This document shows, piece by piece, positions 1 to 8,725 of a stretch of 64,000 nt of DNA. The number at the start of each line of letters is the position of its first letter. Position 1 is the stretch's first letter. The translations under genes and the position numbers were made by a program. Origin of the DNA: Prevotellaceae bacterium (GTDB lineage: Bacteria; Bacteroidota; Bacteroidia; Bacteroidales; Bacteroidaceae); NCBI GenBank assembly GCA_015256945.1, contig JABZLB010000001.1, forward strand, positions 62,001 through 126,000, in the 5' to 3' direction. The notes beneath the pieces are model-generated. The model saw only the letters and a program-made list of their open reading frames with translations, was not told the DNA's origin and made no database searches.

Positions 1-452
1 TCTCCAGGAGAGGCCATAAAGGCGTGGATAGCACACTTGTCCGACCGTGTCATCTGGCCCGAGATGGTTATCTGCTTCTGTTCACCATAGGGATTAGTGT
101 AGGTAAACTGATTTTTCTTCGTCAGGTCGAGTACCGTTAAAGGCGGGTCAATGCTGCAGTTATTGGCGAGCGTAGCCACCACTTTCATCTTCGACATATA
201 CTGTTCAGTGGTATTATCGCTCTCCTCGGGGTAATAATAGGGAACGGGAATCACATAATCGGTGGTGGCATCGTTGCCATCAACCTTCCAGTCGATGGCC
301 AGTTTGCCATCGTTTGGGCCCGATGTAAAATAGGCTGCTAAGCTGGTAATGCCCGAGCGTTGCGCGGTAGGCTCTACGAATTCCTCTGAACAACTGCCGA
401 GAAACAACGCTGCTGCCAGGCAAACGCCGGTGTATATGATTTTCTTTTTCAT
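1..452 (-). CDS. Partial lipoprotein behind SusCD (DUF5018-like)
   Basis: This is the N-terminal 150 residues of a protein that runs off the left edge. It starts with MKKKIIYTGVCLAAALFLGSC, a lipoprotein signal whose lipobox LGSC puts it in the outer membrane. The mature part contains VIPVPYYYPEESDN and LTVLDLTKKNQFTYTN, which I associate from memory with the DUF5018 family found beside SusC/SusD pairs. It lies 113 bases downstream of the SusD gene on the same strand, the place where SusE-type surface glycan-binding proteins usually sit. I infer a surface glycan-binding role. The family name is unverified and the C-terminus is not visible. Confidence 0.8.
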   Translation of the reverse strand, partial: MKKKIIYTGVCLAAALFLGSCSEEFVEPTAQRSGITSLAAYFTSGPNDGKLAIDWKVDGNDATTDYVIPVPYYYPEESDNTTEQYMSKMKVVATLANNCSIDPPLTVLDLTKKNQFTYTNPYGEQKQITISGQMTRSDKCAIHAFMASPG

Positions 453-522
453 GATTTTTTATTGTTTTATCTGAAGGAATAGCAAGTGAATAATTGGCTT
501 TTTAGTTGAAGGCGTAGGGCTT

Positions 523-572
523 GTTATCTTACTTTTTTACCCTTTTACCTTTTTACTTTTCCTTTTTACTGC
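523..572. repeat. AT-rich GTAAAAA repeat tract at the SusD 3' end
   Basis: The plus strand reads runs of TTTTTAC and TTTTACC, so in the sense of the SusD gene it is a GTAAAAA-rich tract overlapping and following the stop codon. It is a short member of a family also seen at 8631-8725, 11227-11403, 15602-15803, 18306-18482, 58503-58640 and 58977-59012. Confidence 0.6.
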
Positions 573-2221
573 CATTCAGCAAACTGCGAAACCTCTTTGT
601 TATTGTTGATTTCGCTCGTAGGAAGCGGCAGGCGGTTCATTTTTGCAGGGAAGTTAAGGTTTTCGTTATCAACGTTTACATAGGTATATTTAAACGTACC
701 GTTTGCCAGTTTCTCTACTTTAAGTCCGTGCCTGCGCACGCCGGTGAGCTGGGTCGTGGCCAAATTCCAGCGGCGCATGTCCCAGTAATACAGACCTTCG
801 AAAGCCAGTTCTACCTTGCGTTCGTGACGAATGGCAGCGAAAAGCTCGTCACCCGACAACCCGCTGACGTTGGGAAGGCTTACGCGTGTGCGCACCTTAT
901 TAATATATTCCATGGCTTTTGTATTATCGCCCAAACGGAAACAAGCCTCAGCATAGTTCAGATAAACCTCGGCAAGACGGAATGCAATGAATGGCTGTGT
1001 GCTGGCCTGGAGAACAGCATAGTCGTGTTTTTCATCAACAAGCTTACGCAGATAGTAGCCCGTTGTTGTGCGTCCGTCGGCCTTTGGCTCTACCTGCCAC
1101 TGGCTCCAACCGTCGGCTCCGCCCACGAAAGGCTCGATAGTGCGGTCGCGCCACGCTGCACCGTTATACAGAATAGTGGCTTTAAAACGCGGCTCGAGCT
1201 GGTCGTAGGGTGGCGTTGTGGTTGTGCCGCCTGCCACATGCCAGGGTGTCCAGTCGGGCTTGCCGCCGGTAGCCTTTTCATATTCTTCAACCATGTCCTG
1301 TGTAGGAGTACCATATCCGCCCGTGTTCGAGGTTAAACCTGCAAGCGTATGGTCGCCACCGGGAGCATAATAGCTGTCAAAATGATGTATGATATTTGAA
1401 GTTGCATCGTAGGTATATTGGAAAATAGCTTCGCTGTTACCCGACTTAAAGGCTTCGGGATAAGTGGCTGTAAGGCTGTATCCCATTGCAAAGATGGCGT
1501 CGCCGGCCTCTTTTACAGCCGCCCAGTTTTTGGCATAGAGCATGGCGCGCGACATGAGCGCCCAGGCTGCACCGCTTGTAAGGCGGCCCGTTGCAGAAGT
1601 ATTGACAGGCAAATTTTCAGCAGCAAACTTCAAATCGTCGTATACAAACTTCCAGCAGTCGGCTTCACTGTCCAACGCTTTGTTCGTACTGATTTGTGAA
1701 AGGTCGTCTTTATAAATGATAGCCTGGCCGTAACGTTTCAACAATTCAAAATAGAACATACCGCGGAAAAAGCGCAGTTCGCCTTCGAAACGTTTTTTAT
1801 CGGCATCGCTGAACTTTGCTGCGGCAAGGTCAGCAAGCGATTCATTTACACGCCTTATGCTTTCATAGGTCTGTCCCCACACGCCCATGTAAACGTCAAC
1901 ATAGTTGGGCGACAGCACAACGCCGCCGTAACTTATCTCGTTGGGTATAAAGCAGAGGCTGTTATAATTCATGTTTCCATACTTCAGCTCGTCGGTAAGA
2001 CCTTCGGTAAGGCCTGCCGCACACTGATAGGAACTGTATGGACCGAGGTCGGGAATATTGGCATAATAATGGTTTATCACCATTTCAGCGTATGCAGGAT
2101 TCTCCCATACAATCTTCTTTGTTGCCTTGTCGGTAGGGTTTATGTCAAGAAAGTCGTTGCAGGAAGATAGCGTCATGAGGGCGGCCAGCAGGCCAGCGCC
2201 TAAATATTTTGCTTTCATCAT
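566..2221 (-). CDS. SusD/RagB-family glycan-binding lipoprotein
   Basis: This 551-residue protein is a SusD-like outer-membrane lipoprotein that binds glycan on the cell surface and forms the lid of its SusC partner. It begins MMKAKYLGAGLLAALMTLSSC with lipobox LSSC, followed by NDFLDINPTDKAT, the usual SusD start. The C-terminal region has the typical RLAEVYLNYAEACFRLGD and IRHERKVELAFEGLYYWDMRRW blocks. The gene starts 18 bases after the SusC stop, so the two are surely co-transcribed. GH97 and GH13 genes upstream point to an alpha-glucan substrate, although the sequence alone cannot tell starch from other alpha-glucans. Confidence 0.96.
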   Translation of the reverse strand: MMKAKYLGAGLLAALMTLSSCNDFLDINPTDKATKKIVWENPAYAEMVINHYYANIPDLGPYSSYQCAAGLTEGLTDELKYGNMNYNSLCFIPNEISYGGVVLSPNYVDVYMGVWGQTYESIRRVNESLADLAAAKFSDADKKRFEGELRFFRGMFYFELLKRYGQAIIYKDDLSQISTNKALDSEADCWKFVYDDLKFAAENLPVNTSATGRLTSGAAWALMSRAMLYAKNWAAVKEAGDAIFAMGYSLTATYPEAFKSGNSEAIFQYTYDATSNIIHHFDSYYAPGGDHTLAGLTSNTGGYGTPTQDMVEEYEKATGGKPDWTPWHVAGGTTTTPPYDQLEPRFKATILYNGAAWRDRTIEPFVGGADGWSQWQVEPKADGRTTTGYYLRKLVDEKHDYAVLQASTQPFIAFRLAEVYLNYAEACFRLGDNTKAMEYINKVRTRVSLPNVSGLSGDELFAAIRHERKVELAFEGLYYWDMRRWNLATTQLTGVRRHGLKVEKLANGTFKYTYVNVDNENLNFPAKMNRLPLPTSEINNNKEVSQFAEWQ

Positions 2222-2239
2222 GATTCGTCTTTTGTATTG

Positions 2240-5200
2240 TTAGAATGTGATGTTGATGCCACCGAGGAATGTGCGCTGCTGCGGATAGTATCCGTTGTTG
2301 ACGCGAGGCGACTCGGGGTCGATGCCCTTTGGCAGACCGTCAAGGGTAAAGATGTTGCTTCCCTCTACAAAAAGGCGCACGCGGTCGATGCCGGCAGCCC
2401 TTGTGAGCGATGCAGGGAGAGTATAACCTATCTGAAAATCTTTCAGACGAACGTAGTCGCCCTTCTTCATCCAGAACGTAGAAGCCAGACCGTTTGCACC
2501 ACCATGGCTCACGTTGCTAAGGGTTATGCGCGGGTATTTACCCGTTGGGTTGTCAATGCTGTAACTGTTCTGTACAAGCCACAGTGGAGAATTGGCTCCC
2601 TCTTTAAACGTCTGCGACCAAACTGTATTATCGTCAGCACCATTATAATAGGTACCAAGCAGCGACACACTGAAGTTAAAGCCCGCAGTAAACTGTGCAC
2701 TAACGTCAAAGCCGTTCCAGTTAGCGGCGAGGTTTAAGCCCATCATGTAGCGCGGACGGTTACTCTTTCCTGTGCGCGTACGGTCGCCTTCCCAGGTAAT
2801 TTTGCCGTCACCGTTGAGGTCGCGATACTTAATATCGCCAACGTTGGGGCGTGAACCATACCATGCCGAGTTGTCAATCTCTTCTTCCGAACGGTATAAC
2901 CCGTCGGCTATCCAGCACTCTACGGCGTCAACGTTCGTGCCAACCACCTTAAGCTGGCGTGACGTATTGGGGCTGTCGGGATAGCGAAGCCACTTGTTTG
3001 TAGCGTAAGTCATGTTCAAAGCTACGTTGTAATTGAACGGATGACCGCCCAGACCAAAGTGGTTGCGGTGTGAAAGTGTCCACTCAATACCATAGTTGGC
3101 ATAGCGGTTATAGTTTTCGTAGGTCGAGAAATACCCTCCCATCGACGGAGCCATATTGCCTCCCATCTGGGTAAGGATGTTGTAATTGTAGTTGTAGAAC
3201 CAGTCGAACTCAACGCCAAGCTTGCCATCCCATAGTGTGGCATCGAAGCCAACGTTCGATGAACGTATCTTTGTCCACGTCAGATTAAGATTTGGGACCC
3301 CACTCGTATAAAGCGTTTTCAGTGCCGTTCCGCCAATGAAACGGTTGCCACCCTGTGCATAAGTAGCCAGATACATGTATTCAGGCAGACCGCTGTCGTT
3401 ACCAAGCATGCCCACTGACGCGCGTACCTTCAAATCGTTAAGCCAGCCACGTGCGGGCTGCATGAACTTTTCCTGTGTCACGCGCCACGCAAGCGAGAGC
3501 GAAGGAAAGAATCCCCACCGCTTGCCACTGGCGTTACCACTGAACTTGTAGCTGCCATCGTAACGGCCGCTAAGCTCTGCAAGGTAGGTATTGGCGTAGT
3601 CGTACTTCAGCCTGAAGATGTAACCCGCCCGGCGAATATGTGTGCTATATCCTGAAACGGGACTTTCCTTAAGTGCCGTTCCATACGAAAGCTCGGGCAG
3701 TTCGGCAAATGGAACATGGTCAACATAAGCGCCGAGCGAATTGGTTTTAATGTCCTGGGCCTCAACCATCAACATGGCATCTACATGGTGGCGGCCGAAA
3801 AGACGGTCGTATTCGGCTCCGATCTGTCCGTCCATCTGCTCACTTGTATACTGGCCTTCACCCAGATGGTTCAGCGTTTCCGATGCGCTGCGCGGGTCGT
3901 CGAGCAGTTGCCATGAGGGAACACCGGCTGTAAGTGTTTGAGCATAGGTTTTATAGGGAGTATCGAGATTCTTGTTTTGCGACGTCGAATAGTCGTAAGC
4001 GCCGGTGGCTTTTAGCGTAAGGCCTTTGAGCCATGGGGCCTGATATTCGAGCGTAAAGTTTGAACGAAGCTCAGTAGAGCGCGTCTTCTTGTAGCCTGAA
4101 TTGTATATTGCTGCCAGCGGACTGTAAGCTACTGCTGCATTATTTGGAATAGTAGCGGTATAATGACCGTCATACTGCTGGGGCAGATAAGGGCGCATCA
4201 TGATAGCCTGGTGGCCAATCGACAGCCATCCAACCTCTCCTGCTCCGCCTGTTCCGTCGTCGGCACCTCCCGATGCGTAGCCGGGAGTCTGACGACGGCC
4301 TGCTGTTCCTACGAGACCTACGCTTACCTTCCAGTCACGCCCTATCTTACTGTCGAGATTGGCACGCAAGTTATACCGGCGGTAATTGAAGTTATCGATA
4401 TTGCCGTTCTGTTTCAAGAAACCTCCTCCCACAAAGTAATGGTGGTCGGCCGTACCGCCTTGCAGCGTAACGTTGTGCTTCATGTTGGTACCCGTACCAA
4501 ATACCTTGTCGATATAATTGACGTCATCCCATCCGTCCTTCGGGTCACCGTTGGTCATTGCCTTAATATTATCGAGCGTAAAGACAGGCTGATACTGCGA
4601 ACGGTCGGTAATAATACCGTTGGCAAGCTTGTCCATCATGTCGGCCATATTATAATAATGTGCAAACTCGGGGCCGTTCATGAACTGTGGGAAATTGGCA
4701 TTTACCGACACACCATACTGGCCGTCGTAGCTCACTTTCGTCTTTCCGTCGTAGCCTTTCCTGGTGGTAATGATGATTACACCACCGCCCGAGTTCAGTC
4801 CGTACACGGCAGCTGCCGCACCATCCTTCAGCACTGATACCGACTCGATGTCGTTGGGGTCGACGTCGTCAATGCTTCTTGGCACGCCGTCAACAATATA
4901 AAGCACGCCATATTCAGAACCACGGATACGCAGCGACGCCTGATCGGCACCGGGTTCCCCTGATGTCTGCACCGAGGTAATACCGGGCATACGGCCGCCC
5001 AGCAGGCTCGATACGTTTGTAGAAGGTGCTTTTAGCAGTTCGTCGCCACGCACAGCCGATACGGCACCTGTAAGCGAGGCCTTACGTGCCTTGCCGTAGC
5101 CTATGACGACAACGTCGTTAAGGGTCGACTCGTCGTCGGCCAACTGTACATCAATATTATGGCGACCTCCCACCGCAACGGTCTGGGGAGTCATGCCCAC

Positions 5201-5461
5201 ATAGGTAAATACCAGCTTGTCGCCCTTAGAGGCATCAATGCTAAAATTGCCATTGGCATCGGTTACGGCCCCCGTTCCAGGTCGGCCCTTCAGTGTAATG
5301 CTCACGCCAGGGAGCGCTTCGCCCGAAGCATCTTTCACGGTGCCCTTTACAATATTCTGGGCAACAGCCGGAACAGCTGAAAGCAGCAGAGCCGCACAGC
5401 CTGTAACGAGTGCTTTACCAAGCACCGAACTTCCCTGAACCTTGAAATTCATCATGGTCAT
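2240..5461 (-). CDS. SusC/RagA-family TonB-dependent glycan transporter
   Basis: This 1073-residue protein is a TonB-dependent outer-membrane porin that imports oligosaccharides with its SusD partner. A signal peptide ends near AVPAVAQ, then comes a CarboxypepD_reg-like domain (about residues 38-115), the plug with LNDVVVIGYGKARKASLTGAV and VLYIVDGVPRSIDDVDPNDIESVSVLKDGAAAAVYG, and a long beta-barrel ending in aromatic INITF. The real start may be the third or fourth codon (MMNF or MNF). It heads the SusC-SusD-lipoprotein operon and has its own promoter-like sequence upstream. Its position after GH13 and GH97 genes matches susC in the sus operon, but an R-M pair has come between. Confidence 0.97.
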   Translation of the reverse strand: MTMMNFKVQGSSVLGKALVTGCAALLLSAVPAVAQNIVKGTVKDASGEALPGVSITLKGRPGTGAVTDANGNFSIDASKGDKLVFTYVGMTPQTVAVGGRHNIDVQLADDESTLNDVVVIGYGKARKASLTGAVSAVRGDELLKAPSTNVSSLLGGRMPGITSVQTSGEPGADQASLRIRGSEYGVLYIVDGVPRSIDDVDPNDIESVSVLKDGAAAAVYGLNSGGGVIIITTRKGYDGKTKVSYDGQYGVSVNANFPQFMNGPEFAHYYNMADMMDKLANGIITDRSQYQPVFTLDNIKAMTNGDPKDGWDDVNYIDKVFGTGTNMKHNVTLQGGTADHHYFVGGGFLKQNGNIDNFNYRRYNLRANLDSKIGRDWKVSVGLVGTAGRRQTPGYASGGADDGTGGAGEVGWLSIGHQAIMMRPYLPQQYDGHYTATIPNNAAVAYSPLAAIYNSGYKKTRSTELRSNFTLEYQAPWLKGLTLKATGAYDYSTSQNKNLDTPYKTYAQTLTAGVPSWQLLDDPRSASETLNHLGEGQYTSEQMDGQIGAEYDRLFGRHHVDAMLMVEAQDIKTNSLGAYVDHVPFAELPELSYGTALKESPVSGYSTHIRRAGYIFRLKYDYANTYLAELSGRYDGSYKFSGNASGKRWGFFPSLSLAWRVTQEKFMQPARGWLNDLKVRASVGMLGNDSGLPEYMYLATYAQGGNRFIGGTALKTLYTSGVPNLNLTWTKIRSSNVGFDATLWDGKLGVEFDWFYNYNYNILTQMGGNMAPSMGGYFSTYENYNRYANYGIEWTLSHRNHFGLGGHPFNYNVALNMTYATNKWLRYPDSPNTSRQLKVVGTNVDAVECWIADGLYRSEEEIDNSAWYGSRPNVGDIKYRDLNGDGKITWEGDRTRTGKSNRPRYMMGLNLAANWNGFDVSAQFTAGFNFSVSLLGTYYNGADDNTVWSQTFKEGANSPLWLVQNSYSIDNPTGKYPRITLSNVSHGGANGLASTFWMKKGDYVRLKDFQIGYTLPASLTRAAGIDRVRLFVEGSNIFTLDGLPKGIDPESPRVNNGYYPQQRTFLGGINITF

Positions 5462-5530
5462 TGCTTTTAGTTAGACGTTACTAATAGAGTAGATTTTTCT
5501 CGCATTTCTTATACTTATCGAGATATGCCA

Positions 5531-5560
5531 CAAAATTAAATAAAACTTTTATATATCAAA
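5531..5560 (-). promoter_or_regulatory. Predicted promoter of the first SusCD operon
   Basis: Read on the minus strand, TTTG (5560-5557) is followed 18 bases later by TAATTTTG (5538-5531). This fits the Bacteroidota -33/-7 consensus. It would give a leader of about 65 bases before the SusC start and allow the SusCD operon to be expressed independently of the R-M genes upstream. Confidence 0.6.
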
Positions 5561-6144
5561 AAATATTTATATGATTTTTTATTAAAAGGCACATAATTAC
5601 AAAAATAAAACATAAAACTAAGAACAAGAAAGGACGAAAATAAAATAAATACATCCGCTAAAGAAAAAAATATCCAGGACATAGTATTGAACGATAACGA
5701 GCAGAACAGACTAATGCCGCACCCGTTATCAGATTATTATTGGCAGAATATACTGCGAAAACGAAAGGAACATTGTGTCATAGCTGCACGTCTATAAAAG
5801 GAAAAAGAAAATATTAAAAAAATATTTTCGTTATTGCACACCATTTAAACCTGAAGTTTATGCTTATACAGAAAAGTACCTCTGCATATTTCACAACCCA
5901 CACCTTACCATTTAACGGGATGAAAAAGGCGGGATAAAGGGATGGACGAAGCGGAATCAACCTCCAGACACGATGCCTTTAAAAGAGAAAACAGAGTAAA
6001 CCTAAACGAGAGCATACCTCTTTTAATATAGAGAGGTAAAGCCAGACGCCTTTTCTGAATAGGCTGTTTCCTTTTCTTTTCCGGCATACCGCGGATGTGA
6101 CATGTAAGCTGTATGCTGAACGACAGAATGAAAAGTTTAATTAT
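5561..6144. other. Gene-free gap between SusC and the methyltransferase
   Basis: This AT-rich stretch separates the SusCD operon from the R-M pair. Only short open frames without coding character occur here. I see no transposase, long terminal inverted repeat or tRNA that would explain how the R-M pair arrived. Confidence 0.5.
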
Positions 6145-7059
6145 TTATATCGTTGTAAATAATTCCAGTTGTTTATGAGCAGTTACAACTTCAACCTTTT
6201 CCTGTAAATCAAAATTGAAAATCATCGCCTCAATCACAGAGTGTCTGTTCTCTATTTTACCACCATTATGGTAGAAATGTTCTTTCGTTACAACATTAAA
6301 ATGCCGCCAATATCGCTCAATCATTTCGTTAGGGCGATATTCGTTATGATGCCAGGTTGAAAGAATAAACCTGGCATGAGTATGTGATAAGGCATAAAAA
6401 AGATTCTCTTCGTCTTTTTCCGTCCAGCCATTATAATAATCTACGTATCGGCCATAATATGGCGGATCGCAATAAATCATATCATTTTCCTCAGCTTGTT
6501 CTATGGTTTCAAGGAAAGAGACATGATTGAACGACCAGTCTTTCTGTTTTATCACCCTGCTAATACTTTCTATCTGATTACAGATTTTTGTTATGTATGC
6601 AGGTGCAAACCGTTCGGGCTTCTTGCAAAATGGTATATTCCAGTCGCCCTGTTTATTGAACCGCATCATTCCGTTAAAACCTGCACGGGACAGAAAAATA
6701 AAGTCATAAGGGCTGTGCCTCTGATTAAACCTGTTACGGACAAGGCGATAATGGGCATAACCATTTTCATCTGCTCCTTCCAGCAATTTGCTTTCGTGCT
6801 CAAGATATTCACGCATTGAACAAGAAGTAATCTCCCCACTTTGCACCTGCTGATAGAAATTTATGATATGTGGATTCGTATCACCCACGATATGCGCACC
6901 ATTAACCGGGGAGTTAAATCCGACGACTCCTGTACCAAAGAAGGGTTCTATCCAACGTGCATTTGGAGAAACACCAGACGCCAGAACCAAATCGTTAATC
7001 CATGGAACCAGCTTTGTTTTGATGCCTTGCGATTTTATAGGAGGGATGATGACCGACAT
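6145..7059 (-). CDS. EcoRV-type adenine-N6 DNA methyltransferase
   Basis: This 304-residue D12-class (alpha) N6-adenine methyltransferase should protect host DNA from the nuclease gene directly upstream. The start PPIKSQGIKTKLVPW, the AdoMet motif EPFFGTGVVGFN (about residues 38-49), the catalytic DPPY (about 197-200) and FCKKPERFAPAYITKICNQ closely follow M.EcoRV as I remember it. Methylation of the first adenine in GATATC is therefore predicted. Its ATG lies one base after the nuclease stop (TAA-T-ATG), so the genes are translationally coupled in the order R then M. Base composition is more AT-rich than the flanking SusC and GH97 genes, consistent with transfer. Specificity is inferred from homology only. 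Confidence 0.93.
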   Translation of the reverse strand: MSVIIPPIKSQGIKTKLVPWINDLVLASGVSPNARWIEPFFGTGVVGFNSPVNGAHIVGDTNPHIINFYQQVQSGEITSCSMREYLEHESKLLEGADENGYAHYRLVRNRFNQRHSPYDFIFLSRAGFNGMMRFNKQGDWNIPFCKKPERFAPAYITKICNQIESISRVIKQKDWSFNHVSFLETIEQAEENDMIYCDPPYYGRYVDYYNGWTEKDEENLFYALSHTHARFILSTWHHNEYRPNEMIERYWRHFNVVTKEHFYHNGGKIENRHSVIEAMIFNFDLQEKVEVVTAHKQLELFTTI

Positions 7060-7060
7060 A

Positions 7061-7867
7061 TTATTTCGTTAATTCTGTGAGTATTTTATGCTCTTTCTCC
7101 AGATATTCCTGGTAAGTTCTAAGGTTATTGTAATGAGGTTTTCCAATACCGGCCCGGGTTGCATCAGCGGCATTATAGAAATTCATCCAATAATGATCGA
7201 AGATACCCTCTCCAAGTCTGGCAAAAGGGCCTTCACCCTTTGTAAGTTTATCAATATCTGTCACGCCTCCTATATTTCTTGTATTGCCACTTCCCGGCCT
7301 GTCACAGGCAATTTTCCATTTAGGTTGTACAAAGAAAATAAAATGTTCTATAACCGATTTTATGGCATCCAGTTCGTCTATACTATAAACAGCTGTGTCA
7401 TTCTCTGTACTGATTCCCTGTTTATAAAGCATACCCAGTACAAGATGACATTTATATTCACCATACGGATAGTCTGTATTCTTTTTTATTTTACGATTAC
7501 GAAAATATCCCCAGTAAGAACCAAGCGTCAGCCCGTTCACCTTTCTGTCGTCCCGATAGTAGCTCGACTTAAAGTCAACGGCAAACAGATTGCCTTCCCG
7601 ATCCTTAAAGGTTAAGTCGGGATAAAAGTTCTGTGCAGACGGGAATTCCAGGGTAAGCCCATTGCGTTTGGCGAAAAGAAGTAATTTCGGAATGAGTATA
7701 ATTTCTATAATTTTCGATACAACCTTCGTATCAGTAGTTATGCCATAGACATTCTTATTTACATCTATAAAACCTTTTACTATCCAATCATTATTCTGAG
7801 TTTCAAGTAGTGCCTTATACGATTTTACTTCTTCAGTCAGGAGTTTCCGAAATAAATCTTTATCCAT
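7061..7867 (-). CDS. EcoRV-like type II restriction endonuclease
   Basis: This 268-residue protein resembles EcoRV (245 residues) along most of its length. ITTDTKVVSKIIE, FPSAQNFYPDLTF and LFAVDFKSSYY line up with EcoRV segments. The catalytic set would be D84, D98 and K100 (EcoRV D74, D90, K92). The loop DRPGSGNTRNIGG (about 189-201) matches the EcoRV recognition loop with its Gly-Asn-Thr, so a blunt cut at GATATC is a reasonable prediction. It is the first gene of the pair, immediately before its methyltransferase. No controller protein is visible. The alignment rests on memory of the EcoRV sequence, but the matches are long and specific. Confidence 0.93.
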   Translation of the reverse strand: MDKDLFRKLLTEEVKSYKALLETQNNDWIVKGFIDVNKNVYGITTDTKVVSKIIEIILIPKLLLFAKRNGLTLEFPSAQNFYPDLTFKDREGNLFAVDFKSSYYRDDRKVNGLTLGSYWGYFRNRKIKKNTDYPYGEYKCHLVLGMLYKQGISTENDTAVYSIDELDAIKSVIEHFIFFVQPKWKIACDRPGSGNTRNIGGVTDIDKLTKGEGPFARLGEGIFDHYWMNFYNAADATRAGIGKPHYNNLRTYQEYLEKEHKILTELTK

Positions 7868-8239
7868 ATTTGTGAATATCCTATCAATATTATTTTTTAC
7901 TCTCTGGCAATATCATGTCAAAGAAGCCTGTTTCTGTTATGTAATAAACACAAAGATAATACTTTTCATCATAATAATAAAAGCTGAAATTACATTTTTA
8001 GGTGTATTTCATTAAACAAATTCAATGGTTTAGCGAACTGGAGAAAACGATATAGTGGGCTGAATGAAGCAATATAAGCGGTAGAACGAGGCGGAATAAA
8101 CAGATAAAACCAGCAACATGAATTATCGAGGAAAGCAGCAAAACAAGGTAAACAGAATGGTAAATCAGGGTAGATATTCTGTGAAAACAGTAATCTGTCA
8201 ATATGAAGAAAGGGGCACCACATGGTACCCCTTTTGCGT
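7868..8239. other. Gap upstream of the EcoRV-like nuclease
   Basis: No gene is visible here. The first 100 bases are AT-rich and should contain the promoter of the R-M pair, but I see no clear TAnnTTTG/TTTG pair at consensus spacing. The rest contains only a short unconvincing open frame on the minus strand. Confidence 0.4.
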
Positions 8240-8362
8240 TTACGTCACAATCGTGTTATCATTACGATGTAATCGCGTTGCCTTTACGATGTAATCTCCG
8301 GCCCTTTACGATGTAATCGTTGCACAATTACATCGTAATCCCGGATCAATAGTGCCGTAATC
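8240..8362. repeat. Array of six 22-base-phased TTACGATGTAATC units
   Basis: Units begin at 8240, 8262, 8284, 8306, 8328 and 8350, exactly 22 bases apart. The core is TTACGATGTAATC, nearly palindromic (GATTACatcGTAATC); the first and last units are degenerate (TTACGTCACAATC, TAGTGCCGTAATC). Connecting bases such as CGTGTTGCC are also partly shared. The array sits in non-coding DNA between the R-M nuclease and the GH97 gene. A longer copy of the same design lies at 45006-45215 next to parA and the iterons. Strict two-helical-turn spacing of a palindromic core suggests cooperative protein binding on one DNA face, as in centromere-like or iteron sites. Confidence 0.85.
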
Positions 8363-8401
8363 TCGTTCGCGTTATGGAAGTAGTGGAAAATTCTTACAAC
8401 T

Positions 8402-8438
8402 GTTCAGACCCCCATCCCCTGACTCCGGGGGCACGAAC
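8402..8438. repeat. GTTC...GAAC hairpin repeat, copy 1
   Basis: The element starts GTTCAGACCCCCATCCCC and ends GGGGGCACGAAC, so outer GTTC/GAAC and inner CCCC/GGGG arms can pair. Related copies are at 24967-25004, 25033-25070 and, inverted, 25684-25721. Confidence 0.7.
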
Positions 8439-8455
8439 CCACCCGATTCGGGGAT

Positions 8456-8620
8456 GCGGTCACACCAAATACAGGGCATGAACCCATCCTTCCTCATTCT
8501 TAAGAGTAACATCAGCCTGGCGCGGTCACACCAAATACAGGGCATGAACCCATCAAAACAGGGAGCAGCATACCGAGCGGAGCAGGCGTGGTCACACCCA
8601 TCAGAGGGCATGACCCCATC
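8456..8620. repeat. Three 33-base direct repeats
   Basis: Copies at 8456-8488 and 8522-8554 appear identical (starting GCGGTCACACCAAATACAGG). The third at 8588-8620 is diverged and becomes self-complementary (GGTCACACCC...GGGCATGACC). Spacing is 66 bases each time. They may derive from the GTTC...GAAC hairpin family just upstream. Confidence 0.75.
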
Positions 8621-8630
8621 ACGAAATCCT

Positions 8631-8725
8631 TTAATTTTACACTTCCAGACGCAACTCTTTAATTTTTTAATCTTTTAATTATTTACCTCTAAGGTTTTAC
8701 TTTTTTACCTTTTTCTCTTTTTACT
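8631..8725. repeat. AT-rich GTAAAAA repeat tract at the GH97 3' end
   Basis: In the sense of the GH97 gene, GTAAAAAGAGAAAAAGGTAAAA starts at its stop codon and continues as AAATTAAAA modules. It is a member of the same dispersed family as the tracts at 11227-11403 and 58503-58640. Confidence 0.6.

Noticed and set aside
5905..6087. 60-codon minus-strand frame next to the EcoRV-like methyltransferase
   Set aside because: No ribosome-binding site, no family, and biased composition in AT-rich non-coding DNA. A supposed similarity to the frame at 7990-8223 was too weak to call flanking repeats of an insertion.
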